A DNA stretch of 64,000 nt from Streptomyces sp. TLI_053. Its GTDB lineage: Bacteria > Actinomycetota > Actinomycetes > Streptomycetales > Streptomycetaceae. The first letter of the stretch is position 1; each line of letters begins with the position of its first letter. The notes under the pieces are model-generated. The model ran no database searches, was not told where the DNA came from, and saw only the letters and a program-made list of their open reading frames with translations. The position numbers and the translations under genes were made by a program. Below are positions 26,870 to 35,622 of this stretch, one piece after another. The stretch lies in contig NZ_LT629775.1 in NCBI RefSeq assembly GCF_900105395.1, forward strand, positions 62,001-126,000. Reading direction: 5' to 3'.

Positions 26870-27964
26870 TCAGAAGTTGAACTGGTCGATGTTCGACTGG
26901 TCGAAGACGGTGGGCTTGCCGAGCGAGATCACGCCCTTGTCGCCGACGGTGAAGGTGCCCATCGACCCGGCGGTGAAGCTCTGGCCGGAGGCGCCGGTGA
27001 TCTGGCCGGAGGCCAGGGCGATGGAGGTGTAGCCGGCCAGCGCGCCCAGCTTGGCCGGGTCCCACAGCTCGAATGCCTGGACGGTGCCGTCCTTGACGTA
27101 GGAGCGCATGTCGCTCGGGATGCCGAGGCCGGTCAGCGCGACCTTGCCCTTGTACTGGGAGCCGCTCAGGTACTGGGCGGCGGCCTTGATGCCGACCGTG
27201 GTGGGCGAGATGATGCCCTGGAGATCCGGGTACTGCTGCAGCAGGCCCTGAGTCTGCTGGAAGGACTGCTGGGCGTCGTCGTTGCCGTAGGCGACCTTCA
27301 CGAGCTCGATGTCCTTGTACTCCGGCTTCTTCAGCTCGTCCTTCATGAAGTCGATCCACGTGTTCTGGTTGGTGGCCGTCTGTGCTGCGGAAAGGATCGC
27401 GATCTTTCCCTTGTTGCCGATCTGCTTGGCGAGCAGCTGCACCTCGGTACGGCCGAGGTCCTCGGCGCTGGCCTGGGAGACGAACACGTCGCGGCAGGAC
27501 TCATTGGTGTCCGAGTCGTAGGTGACGACCTTGATGCCGCCCTTGCGGGCCTGGTTGAGCGAGGTGCACAGGGCACCCGGGTCCTGGGCGGAGACCGCGA
27601 TCGCGTCGACCTTCTGCTGGGTGAGGGTGTTGACGTAGGAGACCTGGCCGGCGGTGTCGGTGCCGCTGGTGGGACCGACCTCCTTGTACTTGCTTCCCGC
27701 GCCCTCGACCGCTTCCTTGCCTCCGTTGTCGGCGGAGGTGAAGTACGGGTTGTTGACCTGCTTGGGCAGGAAAGCGACGGTGAGACCCTTCTTGGTCTCC
27801 GCGTCGGGGTTGGCCGAGGCGGTGCTGTTGCCCGCGCCGCCGGCGCCAGAGGCACCGGAGGAGCCCTTGGTCGTGCCGCTTCCGCAGGCGGCGGCGGTCA
27901 GGACGAGGACGACGGCAGTGGCGGCGGCAGCACTCTTACGGGAGATGAGGCGGGAGTGAGACAT
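26870..27964 (-). CDS. rhaS: Rhamnose ABC transporter, substrate-binding lipoprotein
   Basis: 364 residues from the ATG at 27964 (GAAGGA upstream). The signal peptide ends in lipobox TAAAC (Cys about 27), so it is a surface lipoprotein. The body is a type 1 sugar-binding fold with matches to RhaS: VAFLPKQVNNPYFTSADNGG, TVGIKAAAQYLSGSQYKGKV, and the end DQSNIDQFNF. It captures L-rhamnose and hands it to the two permeases encoded just upstream. Part of the minus-strand array ATPase-permease-permease-binding protein. Confidence 0.93.
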   Translation of the reverse strand: MSHSRLISRKSAAAATAVVLVLTAAACGSGTTKGSSGASGAGGAGNSTASANPDAETKKGLTVAFLPKQVNNPYFTSADNGGKEAVEGAGSKYKEVGPTSGTDTAGQVSYVNTLTQQKVDAIAVSAQDPGALCTSLNQARKGGIKVVTYDSDTNESCRDVFVSQASAEDLGRTEVQLLAKQIGNKGKIAILSAAQTATNQNTWIDFMKDELKKPEYKDIELVKVAYGNDDAQQSFQQTQGLLQQYPDLQGIISPTTVGIKAAAQYLSGSQYKGKVALTGLGIPSDMRSYVKDGTVQAFELWDPAKLGALAGYTSIALASGQITGASGQSFTAGSMGTFTVGDKGVISLGKPTVFDQSNIDQFNF

Positions 27965-28013
27965 CGTGCTTCCTTCAGGTGGTGGCGGGGGTGGCAGGTG
28001 GTGGCGGGGGTGC

Positions 28014-29057
28014 TCAGGAAGTGACGAGTTTGGGGGGCGGTGCATCGGCGGCTTTGCGCCGGGCGCGTGCCTGGGCGACCTGCCGTCCGATGCGCGGGGC
28101 GAGGACGGAGATCACCAGCAGGACTCCGGTGACGACGATCTGGGACTGTGCCGAGACGTTGACGAGGCTCATGACGTTCTGCAGCGTCCCGAGGAGGAAA
28201 ACGCCGGCCAGCGCGCCGCCGAGGGTGCCCTTGCCTCCGTCGAAGTCGATGCCTCCGAGAAGGACGCCCGCGATCACCGACAGCTCGAGGCCGGTGGCGT
28301 TGTCGTAGCGGGCACTGGCGTAGTGCAGGGCCCAGAAAACACCGGTCAGCGCGGAGATGGCACCGGTCGCGACGAACATCGACAGACGCATCCGCTTGAC
28401 CCGGATTCCGGCGAACCGGGCGGCCTCCTCGGAAGCTCCGACCGCGAAGAGGGAACGGCCGAAGCGGGTGGCGTGCAGCAGGACGACGGCCGCGACGGCG
28501 AGGACGGCCCACGGGATGACCGCGTAGGGCAGGAAGGTGTCGCCGATCTGGCCGGACCCGAAGTCCAGGTACTGCTGGGGGAAATCGGTGACGGAGTTCG
28601 CGCCGAGGACGATCTGGGCGATGCCCCGGTACGCGGCGAGCGTGCCGATGGTGACGGCCAGCGAGGGCAGACCGAGGCGGGTGACGAGCAGGCCGTTGAC
28701 CAGGCCGCAGGCTGTGCCCAGCAACAGGCAGATCGGAATGATCATCTCGATGGCCATCCCGTTGTTCCACAGGACACCCATCACCGCGCCGGACAGGCCT
28801 GCGGTCGATCCGACGGACAGGTCGATCTCGCCGGAGACGACGAGCATCGTCATGGGGAGTGCGAGGAGGGCGATCGGCAGGGTGTTGCCGATCAGGAAGG
28901 ACAGGTTCAGCGGGTTGCTGAAGTTGTCGACGAAGGAGAAGGAGAGCAGCAGCAACAGGACGAGGAGCGCGCCGACGGCGGTGTCCCAGCGGACGGTTCC
29001 TGCGAGGGGGCTGCCGGTGGCCGCGCGAGCCGCGGTCTTCTTGGTGGTGTCAGGCAC
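28014..29057 (-). CDS. Rhamnose ABC transporter permease (second)
   Basis: 347 residues from the GTG at 29057, chosen because AGGAG stands eight bases upstream and because it gives a compact eight-base overlap with the preceding permease. Eight to ten membrane spans; the CUT2-type signature VVSGEIDLSVGSTAGLSGAV is clear near residue 90. It pairs with the permease encoded at 29050-30135. Corresponds to RhaP or RhaQ of the Rhizobium/Streptomyces rhamnose importer; which one cannot be decided here. Confidence 0.93.
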   Translation of the reverse strand: MPDTTKKTAARAATGSPLAGTVRWDTAVGALLVLLLLLSFSFVDNFSNPLNLSFLIGNTLPIALLALPMTMLVVSGEIDLSVGSTAGLSGAVMGVLWNNGMAIEMIIPICLLLGTACGLVNGLLVTRLGLPSLAVTIGTLAAYRGIAQIVLGANSVTDFPQQYLDFGSGQIGDTFLPYAVIPWAVLAVAAVVLLHATRFGRSLFAVGASEEAARFAGIRVKRMRLSMFVATGAISALTGVFWALHYASARYDNATGLELSVIAGVLLGGIDFDGGKGTLGGALAGVFLLGTLQNVMSLVNVSAQSQIVVTGVLLVISVLAPRIGRQVAQARARRKAADAPPPKLVTS

Positions 29058-30135
29058 GGTGGGTGCTCCTCGTTGGGAGGTCCTCGGTGTGGGCCGTCCG
29101 CTGCTGTGCCGCGCGCTTTCGCAGCACGTCGGCCACACGCAGCGCCATGACGCGGTCGACCGCGATGGCCAGGAGCAGCAGGACGCCGTCGATGGCCTGG
29201 ACCCAGACGGAGCTGACGCCCAGGGACGGCAGCACGCTGTTGATGGAGGTCAGCAGGAGTGCACCGATGGCGGCTCCGTAGACGGTTCCGGATCCGCCGG
29301 TGAAGGCGACGCCACCGACCACGACGGCGCTGACGACGATGAGTTCGTAGCCGCTGCCGGTGCTGGAGTCGACGTTGCCGAATCGGGCGAGGTAGAGCGA
29401 GCCGGCGAGTCCCGACAGGGCGCCGCACAGGACGTAGGCGGTGAGGGTGCGCTTGCGGACGGGGACTCCGGCCAGGCGGGCGGCCTCGGGGCTGGAGCCG
29501 AGCGCGTAGAGATCCCGGCCGCTGCGGTAGCTGCGCAGGTAGTAAGCGGCGGCGACCAGGACTGCGGTGGTGAGGATGGCGAGGTAGGGGATGACCCAGA
29601 TGCCGTCGTGACCGAAGGAGATGAAGCCTGCGGGAAGGTCGCTGGCGGTGATCTGCCGGGAGCCGACCCAGATCGAGTCGATGCCGCGGATGATGTACAG
29701 GGTGCCGAGTGTGACGACCAGGGCGGGGACTTGGCCGACGCTGACGAGCAGGCCGTTGAGGGCTCCGAAGAGGACTCCGAGGGCGACGGCCAGCAGGACG
29801 GCGACGACCGGGTTCCCGCCGTCCTGGAGGTAGATGCCGGAGGCGAAGGCACAGATGCCGAGGACCGAGCCGACGGACAGGTCGACGTTGCGGGTGATGA
29901 CCACGGCTGCCTGGCCGACGGCGACGAGCACGAGGATTGTGGCGTTGAGCAGCAGGTCCTTAATGCCCTGCGCGGACAGGAACGCGCTGTTGGACAGCTG
30001 GGTGCCCAGGAGCATGAGGACGAGGACTGCGGCGATGGCCAGTTCTCGGATCTTGAAGAGAGTGTCCAGCACGCTTCGGGTGGGGGGCGGGGGCACCGGG
30101 TCGGCCGCCTTCACCGGATCGGCGGTCGAGATCAT
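29050..30135 (-). CDS. Rhamnose ABC transporter permease (first)
   Basis: 361 residues, ATG at 30135 overlapping the ATPase stop (ATGA). Multi-spanning CUT2 permease with the signature [20 protein letters not shown] and a second landmark, [18 protein letters not shown], near the C-terminus. A proline-rich cytosolic N-terminus of about 30 residues precedes the first span. With the next permease it forms a heterodimeric channel for rhamnose. Confidence 0.93.
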   Translation of the reverse strand: MISTADPVKAADPVPPPPTRSVLDTLFKIRELAIAAVLVLMLLGTQLSNSAFLSAQGIKDLLLNATILVLVAVGQAAVVITRNVDLSVGSVLGICAFASGIYLQDGGNPVVAVLLAVALGVLFGALNGLLVSVGQVPALVVTLGTLYIIRGIDSIWVGSRQITASDLPAGFISFGHDGIWVIPYLAILTTAVLVAAAYYLRSYRSGRDLYALGSSPEAARLAGVPVRKRTLTAYVLCGALSGLAGSLYLARFGNVDSSTGSGYELIVVSAVVVGGVAFTGGSGTVYGAAIGALLLTSINSVLPSLGVSSVWVQAIDGVLLLLAIAVDRVMALRVADVLRKRAAQQRTAHTEDLPTRSTHRA

Positions 30136-31652
30136 GCCGCTCTCCTTACGCGTCCGGTGGCTGCGGCCATCACGGTCTCCTCGGTTGCCTCGCGGCGGGG
30201 GATGTCGGCGGTGAGCCGGCCTTCGTGCATGACGAGTACGCGGTCGGCCATGCCGAGGATCTCCGGCAGGTCCGACGAGATCATGAGGACGGCGAGTCCT
30301 TGGGTGGCCAGTTCGGAGAGCAGGCGGTGGACCTCGGCCTTGGTGCCGACGTCGATGCCGCGGGTGGGTTCGTCGACGATCAGGACCTTGGGGTTGGTCG
30401 CAAGCCACTTGGCGAGGACGACCTTTTGCTGGTTACCGCCGGAGAGGGTGCCCACGACGTTGGCGAGTCTGGAGTACTTCACCTGCAGCTTCGTGGCCCA
30501 GTCCAGGGCGCGGTCGCGTTCGGCACTGCGGTTCATCAGTCCGGCGCGGGAGGTGGAGTCGAAGCCGGTGAGGTTGACGTTGCGCTCGATGGACATCTCC
30601 ATCACCAGGCCTTGGGCACGGCGGTCCTCGGGGACCAGGGCCAGGCCTGCGGCCATCGCGGTGCTCGGGGCGCCGGGGCGCAATGGGCGGCCGTCGAGGT
30701 GCACGCGTCCGCCGTCCCACTTGTCGACGCCGAAGATTGCGCGGGCGACCTCGCTGCGTCCGGCTCCGACAAGGCCGGCGAGGCCGACGATCTCGCCACG
30801 GCGGACCTCGAAGGAGACATCGGTGAAGACGCCTTCGCGGGTCAGGCGCCGGACGCTGAGGGCGACCTCGCCGATCTCAGCGGTCTGCTTCGGGTAGAGC
30901 TCGCTCAGGTCGCGGCCGACCATGCGGCGCACGAGGTCACCCTCGGTGAGGCCGGCGAGCAGCTCGCTGGCGATCCATCCGCCGTCGCGGAGGGTGGTGA
31001 CGCGCTGGCAGAGGGCGAAGATCTCCTCGAGCCGGTGCGAGATGAACAGGACGGCGGCGCCCTGCTCGCGCAGCGCCTTCACGACGCCGAACAGCCGCTC
31101 GACCTCGCTGCCGGTAAGGGCTGCGGTCGGCTCGTCCATGATCAGGACCCGGGCGTCGAAGGAGAGCGCCTTGGCGATCTCGACGAGCTGCTGGTCGGCG
31201 ATGGACAGGCCTCGGGCGGGCTGGGCGGGGTCGAGATCCACGCCCAGGCGGCGGAAGAGGGCCGCGGCGGCCTGCATGACGGCCTTGTGGTCGACTCGGC
31301 CGAGGGAGCGGCGCGGCTGGCGGCCCACGAAGATGTTCTCCGCGACCGACAGGTCGGGGAATAGGGTGGGCTCCTGGTAGATGACGGCCACGCCGGCGTC
31401 GCGGGCGTCGCCGGGGCCATGGAACTCCACGGGGCTGCCGTCCAGCAGCACGGTGCCCGTATCGGGCCGGTGCACTCCGGCGAGGGTCTTGATCAGGGTG
31501 GACTTGCCGGCGCCGTTCTCGCCCGCGAGGGCGTGGGCCTCTCCTGCGTACAGGCGCAGGGAGACATCGCGCAGGGCGCGGACGGCGCCAAAGGACTTGC
31601 TCACCCCCTGGAGCGCGAGGACCGGAGGGGTCTCCGGTTCAGAGTGCGTCAT
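30132..31652 (-). CDS. rhaT: Rhamnose ABC transporter ATPase (two nucleotide-binding domains)
   Basis: 506 residues from the ATG at 31652 (GGAGAGAG upstream). Two ABC domains in tandem. The first has Walker [10 protein letters not shown], signature LSIADQQ and Walker [12 protein letters not shown]. The second has the usual degenerate Walker A (GLVGAGRSE), signature LSGGNQQ and an intact Walker [13 protein letters not shown]. It drives rhamnose import. First gene of the array; a promoter (TTGACG-N18-TAACTT) and an operator just behind its start site are visible. The symbol follows the Rhizobium ABC system, not the E. coli rhamnose symporter of the same name. Confidence 0.93.
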   Translation of the reverse strand: MTHSEPETPPVLALQGVSKSFGAVRALRDVSLRLYAGEAHALAGENGAGKSTLIKTLAGVHRPDTGTVLLDGSPVEFHGPGDARDAGVAVIYQEPTLFPDLSVAENIFVGRQPRRSLGRVDHKAVMQAAAALFRRLGVDLDPAQPARGLSIADQQLVEIAKALSFDARVLIMDEPTAALTGSEVERLFGVVKALREQGAAVLFISHRLEEIFALCQRVTTLRDGGWIASELLAGLTEGDLVRRMVGRDLSELYPKQTAEIGEVALSVRRLTREGVFTDVSFEVRRGEIVGLAGLVGAGRSEVARAIFGVDKWDGGRVHLDGRPLRPGAPSTAMAAGLALVPEDRRAQGLVMEMSIERNVNLTGFDSTSRAGLMNRSAERDRALDWATKLQVKYSRLANVVGTLSGGNQQKVVLAKWLATNPKVLIVDEPTRGIDVGTKAEVHRLLSELATQGLAVLMISSDLPEILGMADRVLVMHEGRLTADIPRREATEETVMAAATGRVRRAA

Positions 31653-31684
31653 GGGGCTCTCTCCAATGACTCTGCGAGCTGAAG

Positions 31685-31696
31685 TGAAATGTTTCA
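31685..31696. promoter_or_regulatory. Rhamnose-locus operator 1
   Basis: TGAAATGTTTCA, arms TGAAA/TTTCA around two bases. It lies about eight bases behind the predicted transcription start of the importer operon and 33 bases before its ATG. One of four related sites in this region. Confidence 0.65.
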
Positions 31697-31710
31697 ACCC
31701 AGTTGCCGGG

Positions 31711-31740
31711 AAGTTAGTCGCGTCGGCGATCGAGCGTCAA
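31711..31740 (-). promoter_or_regulatory. Probable promoter of the rhamnose importer operon
   Basis: On the minus strand, TTGACG (31740-31735), an 18-base spacer and TAACTT (31716-31711) match a vegetative promoter. The start would fall near 31704, with operator 1 just downstream. Confidence 0.55.
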
Positions 31741-31840
31741 GAGGTTGGTGGGGCCAGGTTTCCGCAGGTTCCGGCCCGGCGCAGGGATACTCGGGAGTAT
31801 TGGCCGCCCCGAGCGGGACGGTTGCATCCGAACACCCAGT

Positions 31841-31852
31841 TGACACGATTCA
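31841..31852. promoter_or_regulatory. Rhamnose-locus operator 2 (weaker match)
   Basis: TGACACGATTCA differs from operator 4 by one base. It lies between the two promoters, 156 bases from operator 1 and 177 bases from operator 3, so it could serve as an auxiliary site. Confidence 0.45.
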
Positions 31853-32017
31853 ATAACAGGCTCCCCCAGGGCGCCACCCGCACCCACCGACCGCTCCCCC
31901 GCCTTCCGCCTCCGCCGGCGGGGGCGGGGGGCATCGACCCCCCTTCGCATGCCGCCGCGACCGGTCGCCCTCCGCAGCGGAGAGGTGTCCGCCCGACCGG
32001 TCCAGCACCTGCCCGAA

Positions 32018-32029
32018 TGAATTGATTCA
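32018..32029. promoter_or_regulatory. Rhamnose-locus operator 3
   Basis: TGAATTGATTCA sits inside a perfect 14-base inverted repeat, ATGAAT-TG-ATTCAT (32017-32030), 16 bases upstream of the -35 element of the isomerase promoter. It lies 67 bases from operator 4. Confidence 0.6.
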
Positions 32030-32044
32030 TCTCACTACTTGCCC

Positions 32045-32073
32045 TTGACTTGATGTTGCGGCCTAGTTAAGTT
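32045..32073 (+). promoter_or_regulatory. Probable promoter of the rhaI operon
   Basis: TTGACT (32045-32050), a 17-base spacer and TAAGTT (32068-32073) match a vegetative promoter. The start would fall near 32080, directly before operator 4 and about 70 bases before the isomerase ATG. Confidence 0.55.
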
Positions 32074-32084
32074 CGGCGCCACGA

Positions 32085-32096
32085 TGAAACGATTCA
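32085..32096. promoter_or_regulatory. Rhamnose-locus operator 4
   Basis: TGAAACGATTCA with a central CG, starting about five bases past the predicted start of the rhaI transcript. Mirrors the position of operator 1 on the other promoter. Confidence 0.65.
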
Positions 32097-32151
32097 CTCA
32101 GCCGGTGGCACTCCTCGCGAACCGGCCGGGCCTCGTAGATCAGAGGTAGAG

Positions 32152-33324
32152 ATGGCTGACCGCGCTGCCGCGGCTATAAAGGCGGCCCTGACGTCCCAGG
32201 TGATCGAGACCCCCTCGTGGGGCTACGGGAACTCGGGCACCCGGTTCAAGGTGTTCGCGCAGGCGGGAGTGCCGCGCGACCCGTTCGAGAAGCTGGCCGA
32301 CGCCGCCCAGGTGCACGCCGTCACCGGCGTGGCCCCCAAGGTGTCCCTGCACATCCCCTGGGACCGTGTCGACGACTACGGCAAGCTCACCGCCTTCGCC
32401 CACGACCACGGGCTGCAGATCGGCGCGATCAACGCGAACGTCTTCCAGGACGACGACTACAAGCTCGGCTCGGTCACCAATCCGGACCCGCGGGTTCGGC
32501 GCAAGGCGGTGGAGCACCTGCTGGAGTGCGTCGACATCATGGACGCCACCGGTTCCAGGGACCTGAAGCTGTGGTTCTCCGACGGAACGAACTATCCCGG
32601 CCAGGACGACATCACCGGGCGCCAGCAGCGCCTGGCCGACGCCCTGTCGGAGGTGTACGAGCGCCTCGGCGACGACCAGCGGATCCTGCTGGAGTACAAG
32701 CTGTTCGAGCCGGCCTTCTACACGATGGACGTGCCGGACTGGGGCACCGCCTACGCGCACTGCCTGCGCCTGGGGCCCAAGGCCACGGTCGTCGTCGACA
32801 CCGGGCACCACGCACCGGGCACCAACATCGAGTTCATCGTGGCGTTCCTGCTGCGCGAGGGGAAGCTCGGCGGGTTCGACTTCAACTCGCGCTTCTACGC
32901 GGACGACGACCTGATGGCCGGTGCCGCCGACCCGTTCCAGCTGTTCCGCATCCTGCGGGAGGTCACCGCCAACAACGGCTTGGCCCCGGAGAGCGGCGTC
33001 GCGTTCATGCTCGACCAGTGCCACAACATCGAGGAGAAGATCCCCGCGGTCATCCGCTCGGTGATGAACGTCCAGGAGGCCACGGCGAAGGCCCTCCTGG
33101 TCGACGGCGAGGCGCTCGCCGCCGCGCAGGCCAGCGGCGACGTGCTGGGAGCGAACGCCGTCCTGATGGACGCCTTCGCCACCGACGTGCGGCCCTTGCT
33201 CGCCGAGGTCCGCGCCGAGGCCGGACTCGCCCCGGACCCCCTGGCCGCCTACCGGGCCTCCGGCTGGGCTTCCAAGATCGTCGCCGAGCGGGTCGGCGGC
33301 GAGCAGGCCGGCTGGGGCGCCTGA
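32152..33324 (+). CDS. rhaI: L-rhamnose isomerase
   Basis: 390 residues, the length of the RhaI (Pseudomonas/Streptomyces) type, not the longer E. coli RhaA type. Converts L-rhamnose to L-rhamnulose with two divalent metals in a TIM barrel. Metal-site text seen: LLEYKLFEP (Glu), VVVDTGHHAPGTNIEF (Asp, His), and GFDFNSRFYADDDLMAG (Asp cluster). SLHIPWDR near residue 65 is also typical. First gene of the plus-strand catabolic operon. A long hairpin follows before the aldolase gene. Confidence 0.95.
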   Translation: MADRAAAAIKAALTSQVIETPSWGYGNSGTRFKVFAQAGVPRDPFEKLADAAQVHAVTGVAPKVSLHIPWDRVDDYGKLTAFAHDHGLQIGAINANVFQDDDYKLGSVTNPDPRVRRKAVEHLLECVDIMDATGSRDLKLWFSDGTNYPGQDDITGRQQRLADALSEVYERLGDDQRILLEYKLFEPAFYTMDVPDWGTAYAHCLRLGPKATVVVDTGHHAPGTNIEFIVAFLLREGKLGGFDFNSRFYADDDLMAGAADPFQLFRILREVTANNGLAPESGVAFMLDQCHNIEEKIPAVIRSVMNVQEATAKALLVDGEALAAAQASGDVLGANAVLMDAFATDVRPLLAEVRAEAGLAPDPLAAYRASGWASKIVAERVGGEQAGWGA

Positions 33325-33345
33325 GCCCGGCCCCTCCCCCGATAC

Positions 33346-33393
33346 CACGGGCCGGCCGGCTCCGGCGCACCCCCCTCCCCCGGCCGGCCCGTG
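33346..33393 (+). terminator. Large intergenic hairpin between rhaI and the aldolase gene
   Basis: CACGGGCCGGCCGG and CCGGCCGGCCCGTG form a perfect 14-base stem around a 20-base C-rich loop. It may act as a partial terminator or stabilise the rhaI message so that isomerase is made in excess over the downstream enzymes. Confidence 0.65.
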
Positions 33394-33438
33394 CCCCATC
33401 GCCGCCACCCTCGGACCGACAAGGAAGACCCTTCCATC

Positions 33439-35478
33439 ATGGCCCTGCACCTCGAAGTCGCAGAACTCCTGGCCCGTTCCAACCGGCTCGGCTCGGACCC
33501 GCGCAACACCAACTACGCCGGCGGGAACACCTCCGCCAAGGGCGTCGACACCGACCCGGCCACCGGGGAGGACGTGGATCTGGTCTGGGTCAAGGGGTCC
33601 GGCGGTGATCTGGGCACCCTCACTGCCTCCGGCCTGGCCGCCCTGCGCCTGGACCGCCTGCGCGCCCTGGCCGGGGTCTACCCCGGTGTCGAGCGCGAGG
33701 ACGAGATGGTCGCCGCCTTCGACTTCTGCCTGTTCGGGCGCGGCGGCGCGGCTCCCTCCATCGACACCGCGATGCACGGCCTCGTCGACGCCGAGCACGT
33801 GGACCACCTGCACCCCGACTCCGGCATCGCGCTGGCCACCGCCGCCGACGGCGAGAAGCTCACCGCCGAGTGTTTCGGCGACAGCGTCGTGTGGGTGCCG
33901 TGGCGCCGGCCCGGCTTCCAGCTCGGCCTGGACATCGCGGCGATCAAGGAAGCCAACCCTCTGGCGATCGGCTGCATCCTCGGCGGCCACGGGATCACCG
34001 CCTGGGGCGACACCAGCCAGGAGTGCGAAGCCAACTCCCTGCACATCATCCGCACCGCCGAGGCGTTCATCGCCGAACGCGGCCGCCCCGAGCCGTTCGG
34101 GGCCGAGATCGAGGGCTACCGGGCGCTGCCCGAGGCCGAGCGCCGCGAGCGCGCCGCCGCCCTGGCCCCCGTCATCCGCGGCCTGGCCTCCACCGACGTG
34201 CCGCAGGTCGGCCACTTCACCGACGCCGCTCCGGTCCTGGAGTTCCTCTCCCGTGCCGAGCACCCACGGCTGGCCGCGCTCGGCACTTCCTGCCCCGACC
34301 ACTTCCTGCGCACCAAGGTCCGCCCGCTGGTCCTCGACCTGCCCTCCGACGCCTCCCTCGAGAACGTCGAAGCCCGCCTCGCCGAACTCCACGCCGCCTA
34401 CCGCGCCGACTACCGGGACTACTACGACCGGTACGCAACCGGTGACTCCCCCGCGATCCGGGGTGCCGACCCGGCGATCGTCCTGGTTCCAGGCGTGGGC
34501 ATGTTCTCCTTCGGCAAGGACAAGCAGACCGCTCGAGTCGCCGGCGAGTTCTACCTCAACGCGATCAACGTGATGCGCGGCGCCGAGGCGCTGTCCACCT
34601 ACGCCCCGATCGAGGAGAGCGAGAAGTTCGCCATCGAGTACTGGGCGCTGGAGGAGGCGAAGCTGCAGCGGATGCCCAAGGCCAAGCCCCTCGCATCGCG
34701 TGTCGCCCTCGTCACCGGCGCCGGCTCCGGCATCGGCCGGGCCATCGCCGAGCGGCTGTCCGCCGAAGGCGCCTGCGTGGTGATCGCGGACATCAACGCC
34801 GACAACGCCCGGGCCGTGGCCGACGATCTCGGCGGCCCCGACAAGGCCATCGCCGTGAGTGTCGACGTCACCAGCGAGGAGCAGATCGCCGAAGGCTTCA
34901 AGGCTGCGGCCCTCGCCTTCGGCGGCGTCGACCTGGTCGTCAACAACGCGGGCATCTCCATCTCCAAGCCGCTCCTGGAGACCACCGCCAAGGACTGGGA
35001 CCTGCAGCACGACATCATGGCCCGCGGTTCCTTCCTCGTCTCCCGCGAGGCCGCCCGCATCATGATGCAGCAGCACCTGGGCGGCGACATCGTCTACATC
35101 GCCTCCAAGAACGCCGTCTTCGCGGGCCCGAACAACATCGCCTACTCCGCCACCAAGGCCGACCAGGCCCACCAGGTGCGGTTGCTGGCCGCCGAACTCG
35201 GCGAGCACGGCATCCGCGTCAACGGCGTCAACCCCGACGGCGTGGTCCGCGGTTCCGGCATCTTCGCCGGAGGGTGGGGCGCCCAGCGGGCCGCCACCTA
35301 CGGGATCGAGGAGGACAAGCTCGGCGAGTTCTACGCCCAGCGCACCCTCCTCAAGCGCGAGGTCCTGCCCGAGCACGTCGCCAACGCCGTCTTCGCCCTC
35401 ACCGGCGGCGACCTCACCCACACCACCGGCCTGCACATCCCCGTCGACGCAGGAGTCGCCACAGCGTTCCTGCGCTGA
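33439..35478 (+). CDS. rhaD (rhaEW type): Bifunctional rhamnulose-1-phosphate aldolase / lactaldehyde dehydrogenase
   Basis: 679 residues from the ATG at 33439. The N-terminal 400 residues are a class II aldolase: NTNYAGGNTSAKGVD near residue 23, HVDHLHPDSGIAL with the zinc histidines (about 118-130), and a second GGHGITAWGD. The C-terminal 260 residues are an SDR: VALVTGAGSGIGRAIAERL from about 420, then IASKNAVFAGPNNIAYSATK with catalytic Tyr and Lys. The aldolase half splits L-rhamnulose-1-phosphate into DHAP and L-lactaldehyde, and the dehydrogenase half oxidises the aldehyde to L-lactate. That explains lutABC in the same operon. Length and order match the known RhaEW fusion. Confidence 0.94.
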   Translation: MALHLEVAELLARSNRLGSDPRNTNYAGGNTSAKGVDTDPATGEDVDLVWVKGSGGDLGTLTASGLAALRLDRLRALAGVYPGVEREDEMVAAFDFCLFGRGGAAPSIDTAMHGLVDAEHVDHLHPDSGIALATAADGEKLTAECFGDSVVWVPWRRPGFQLGLDIAAIKEANPLAIGCILGGHGITAWGDTSQECEANSLHIIRTAEAFIAERGRPEPFGAEIEGYRALPEAERRERAAALAPVIRGLASTDVPQVGHFTDAAPVLEFLSRAEHPRLAALGTSCPDHFLRTKVRPLVLDLPSDASLENVEARLAELHAAYRADYRDYYDRYATGDSPAIRGADPAIVLVPGVGMFSFGKDKQTARVAGEFYLNAINVMRGAEALSTYAPIEESEKFAIEYWALEEAKLQRMPKAKPLASRVALVTGAGSGIGRAIAERLSAEGACVVIADINADNARAVADDLGGPDKAIAVSVDVTSEEQIAEGFKAAALAFGGVDLVVNNAGISISKPLLETTAKDWDLQHDIMARGSFLVSREAARIMMQQHLGGDIVYIASKNAVFAGPNNIAYSATKADQAHQVRLLAAELGEHGIRVNGVNPDGVVRGSGIFAGGWGAQRAATYGIEEDKLGEFYAQRTLLKREVLPEHVANAVFALTGGDLTHTTGLHIPVDAGVATAFLR

Positions 35479-35622
35479 CACCGAGCAGCTCCGGGCCCCT
35501 GCGGCGAGCGTCCGTCATACGCAACCCGCACGGGCCGCAACCGGAGCGCCGGCGCGGCCGCGGACTGCCAACCGCGGCCGCGCCACCCACCCCAGCCCCC
35601 GCGCCTTCGAGGATCATCCGCC

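Noticed and set aside
28537..30897. A 786-codon plus-strand frame across the rhamnose permeases and ATPase
   Set aside because: It lies fully opposite three overlapping, recognisable transporter genes and has repetitive low-complexity text.
31856..31990. Possible attenuator or riboswitch upstream of rhaI
   Set aside because: Only C-rich low-complexity sequence was seen; no conserved aptamer core could be recognised, and operators plus promoters explain the region.
32140..35481. A 1113-codon open frame antisense to the isomerase and aldolase genes
   Set aside because: It is the mirror of two well-supported genes in GC-rich DNA. Its composition is a Gly/Val/Asp/Ala-rich pattern typical of antisense frames, with no ribosome site or domain.
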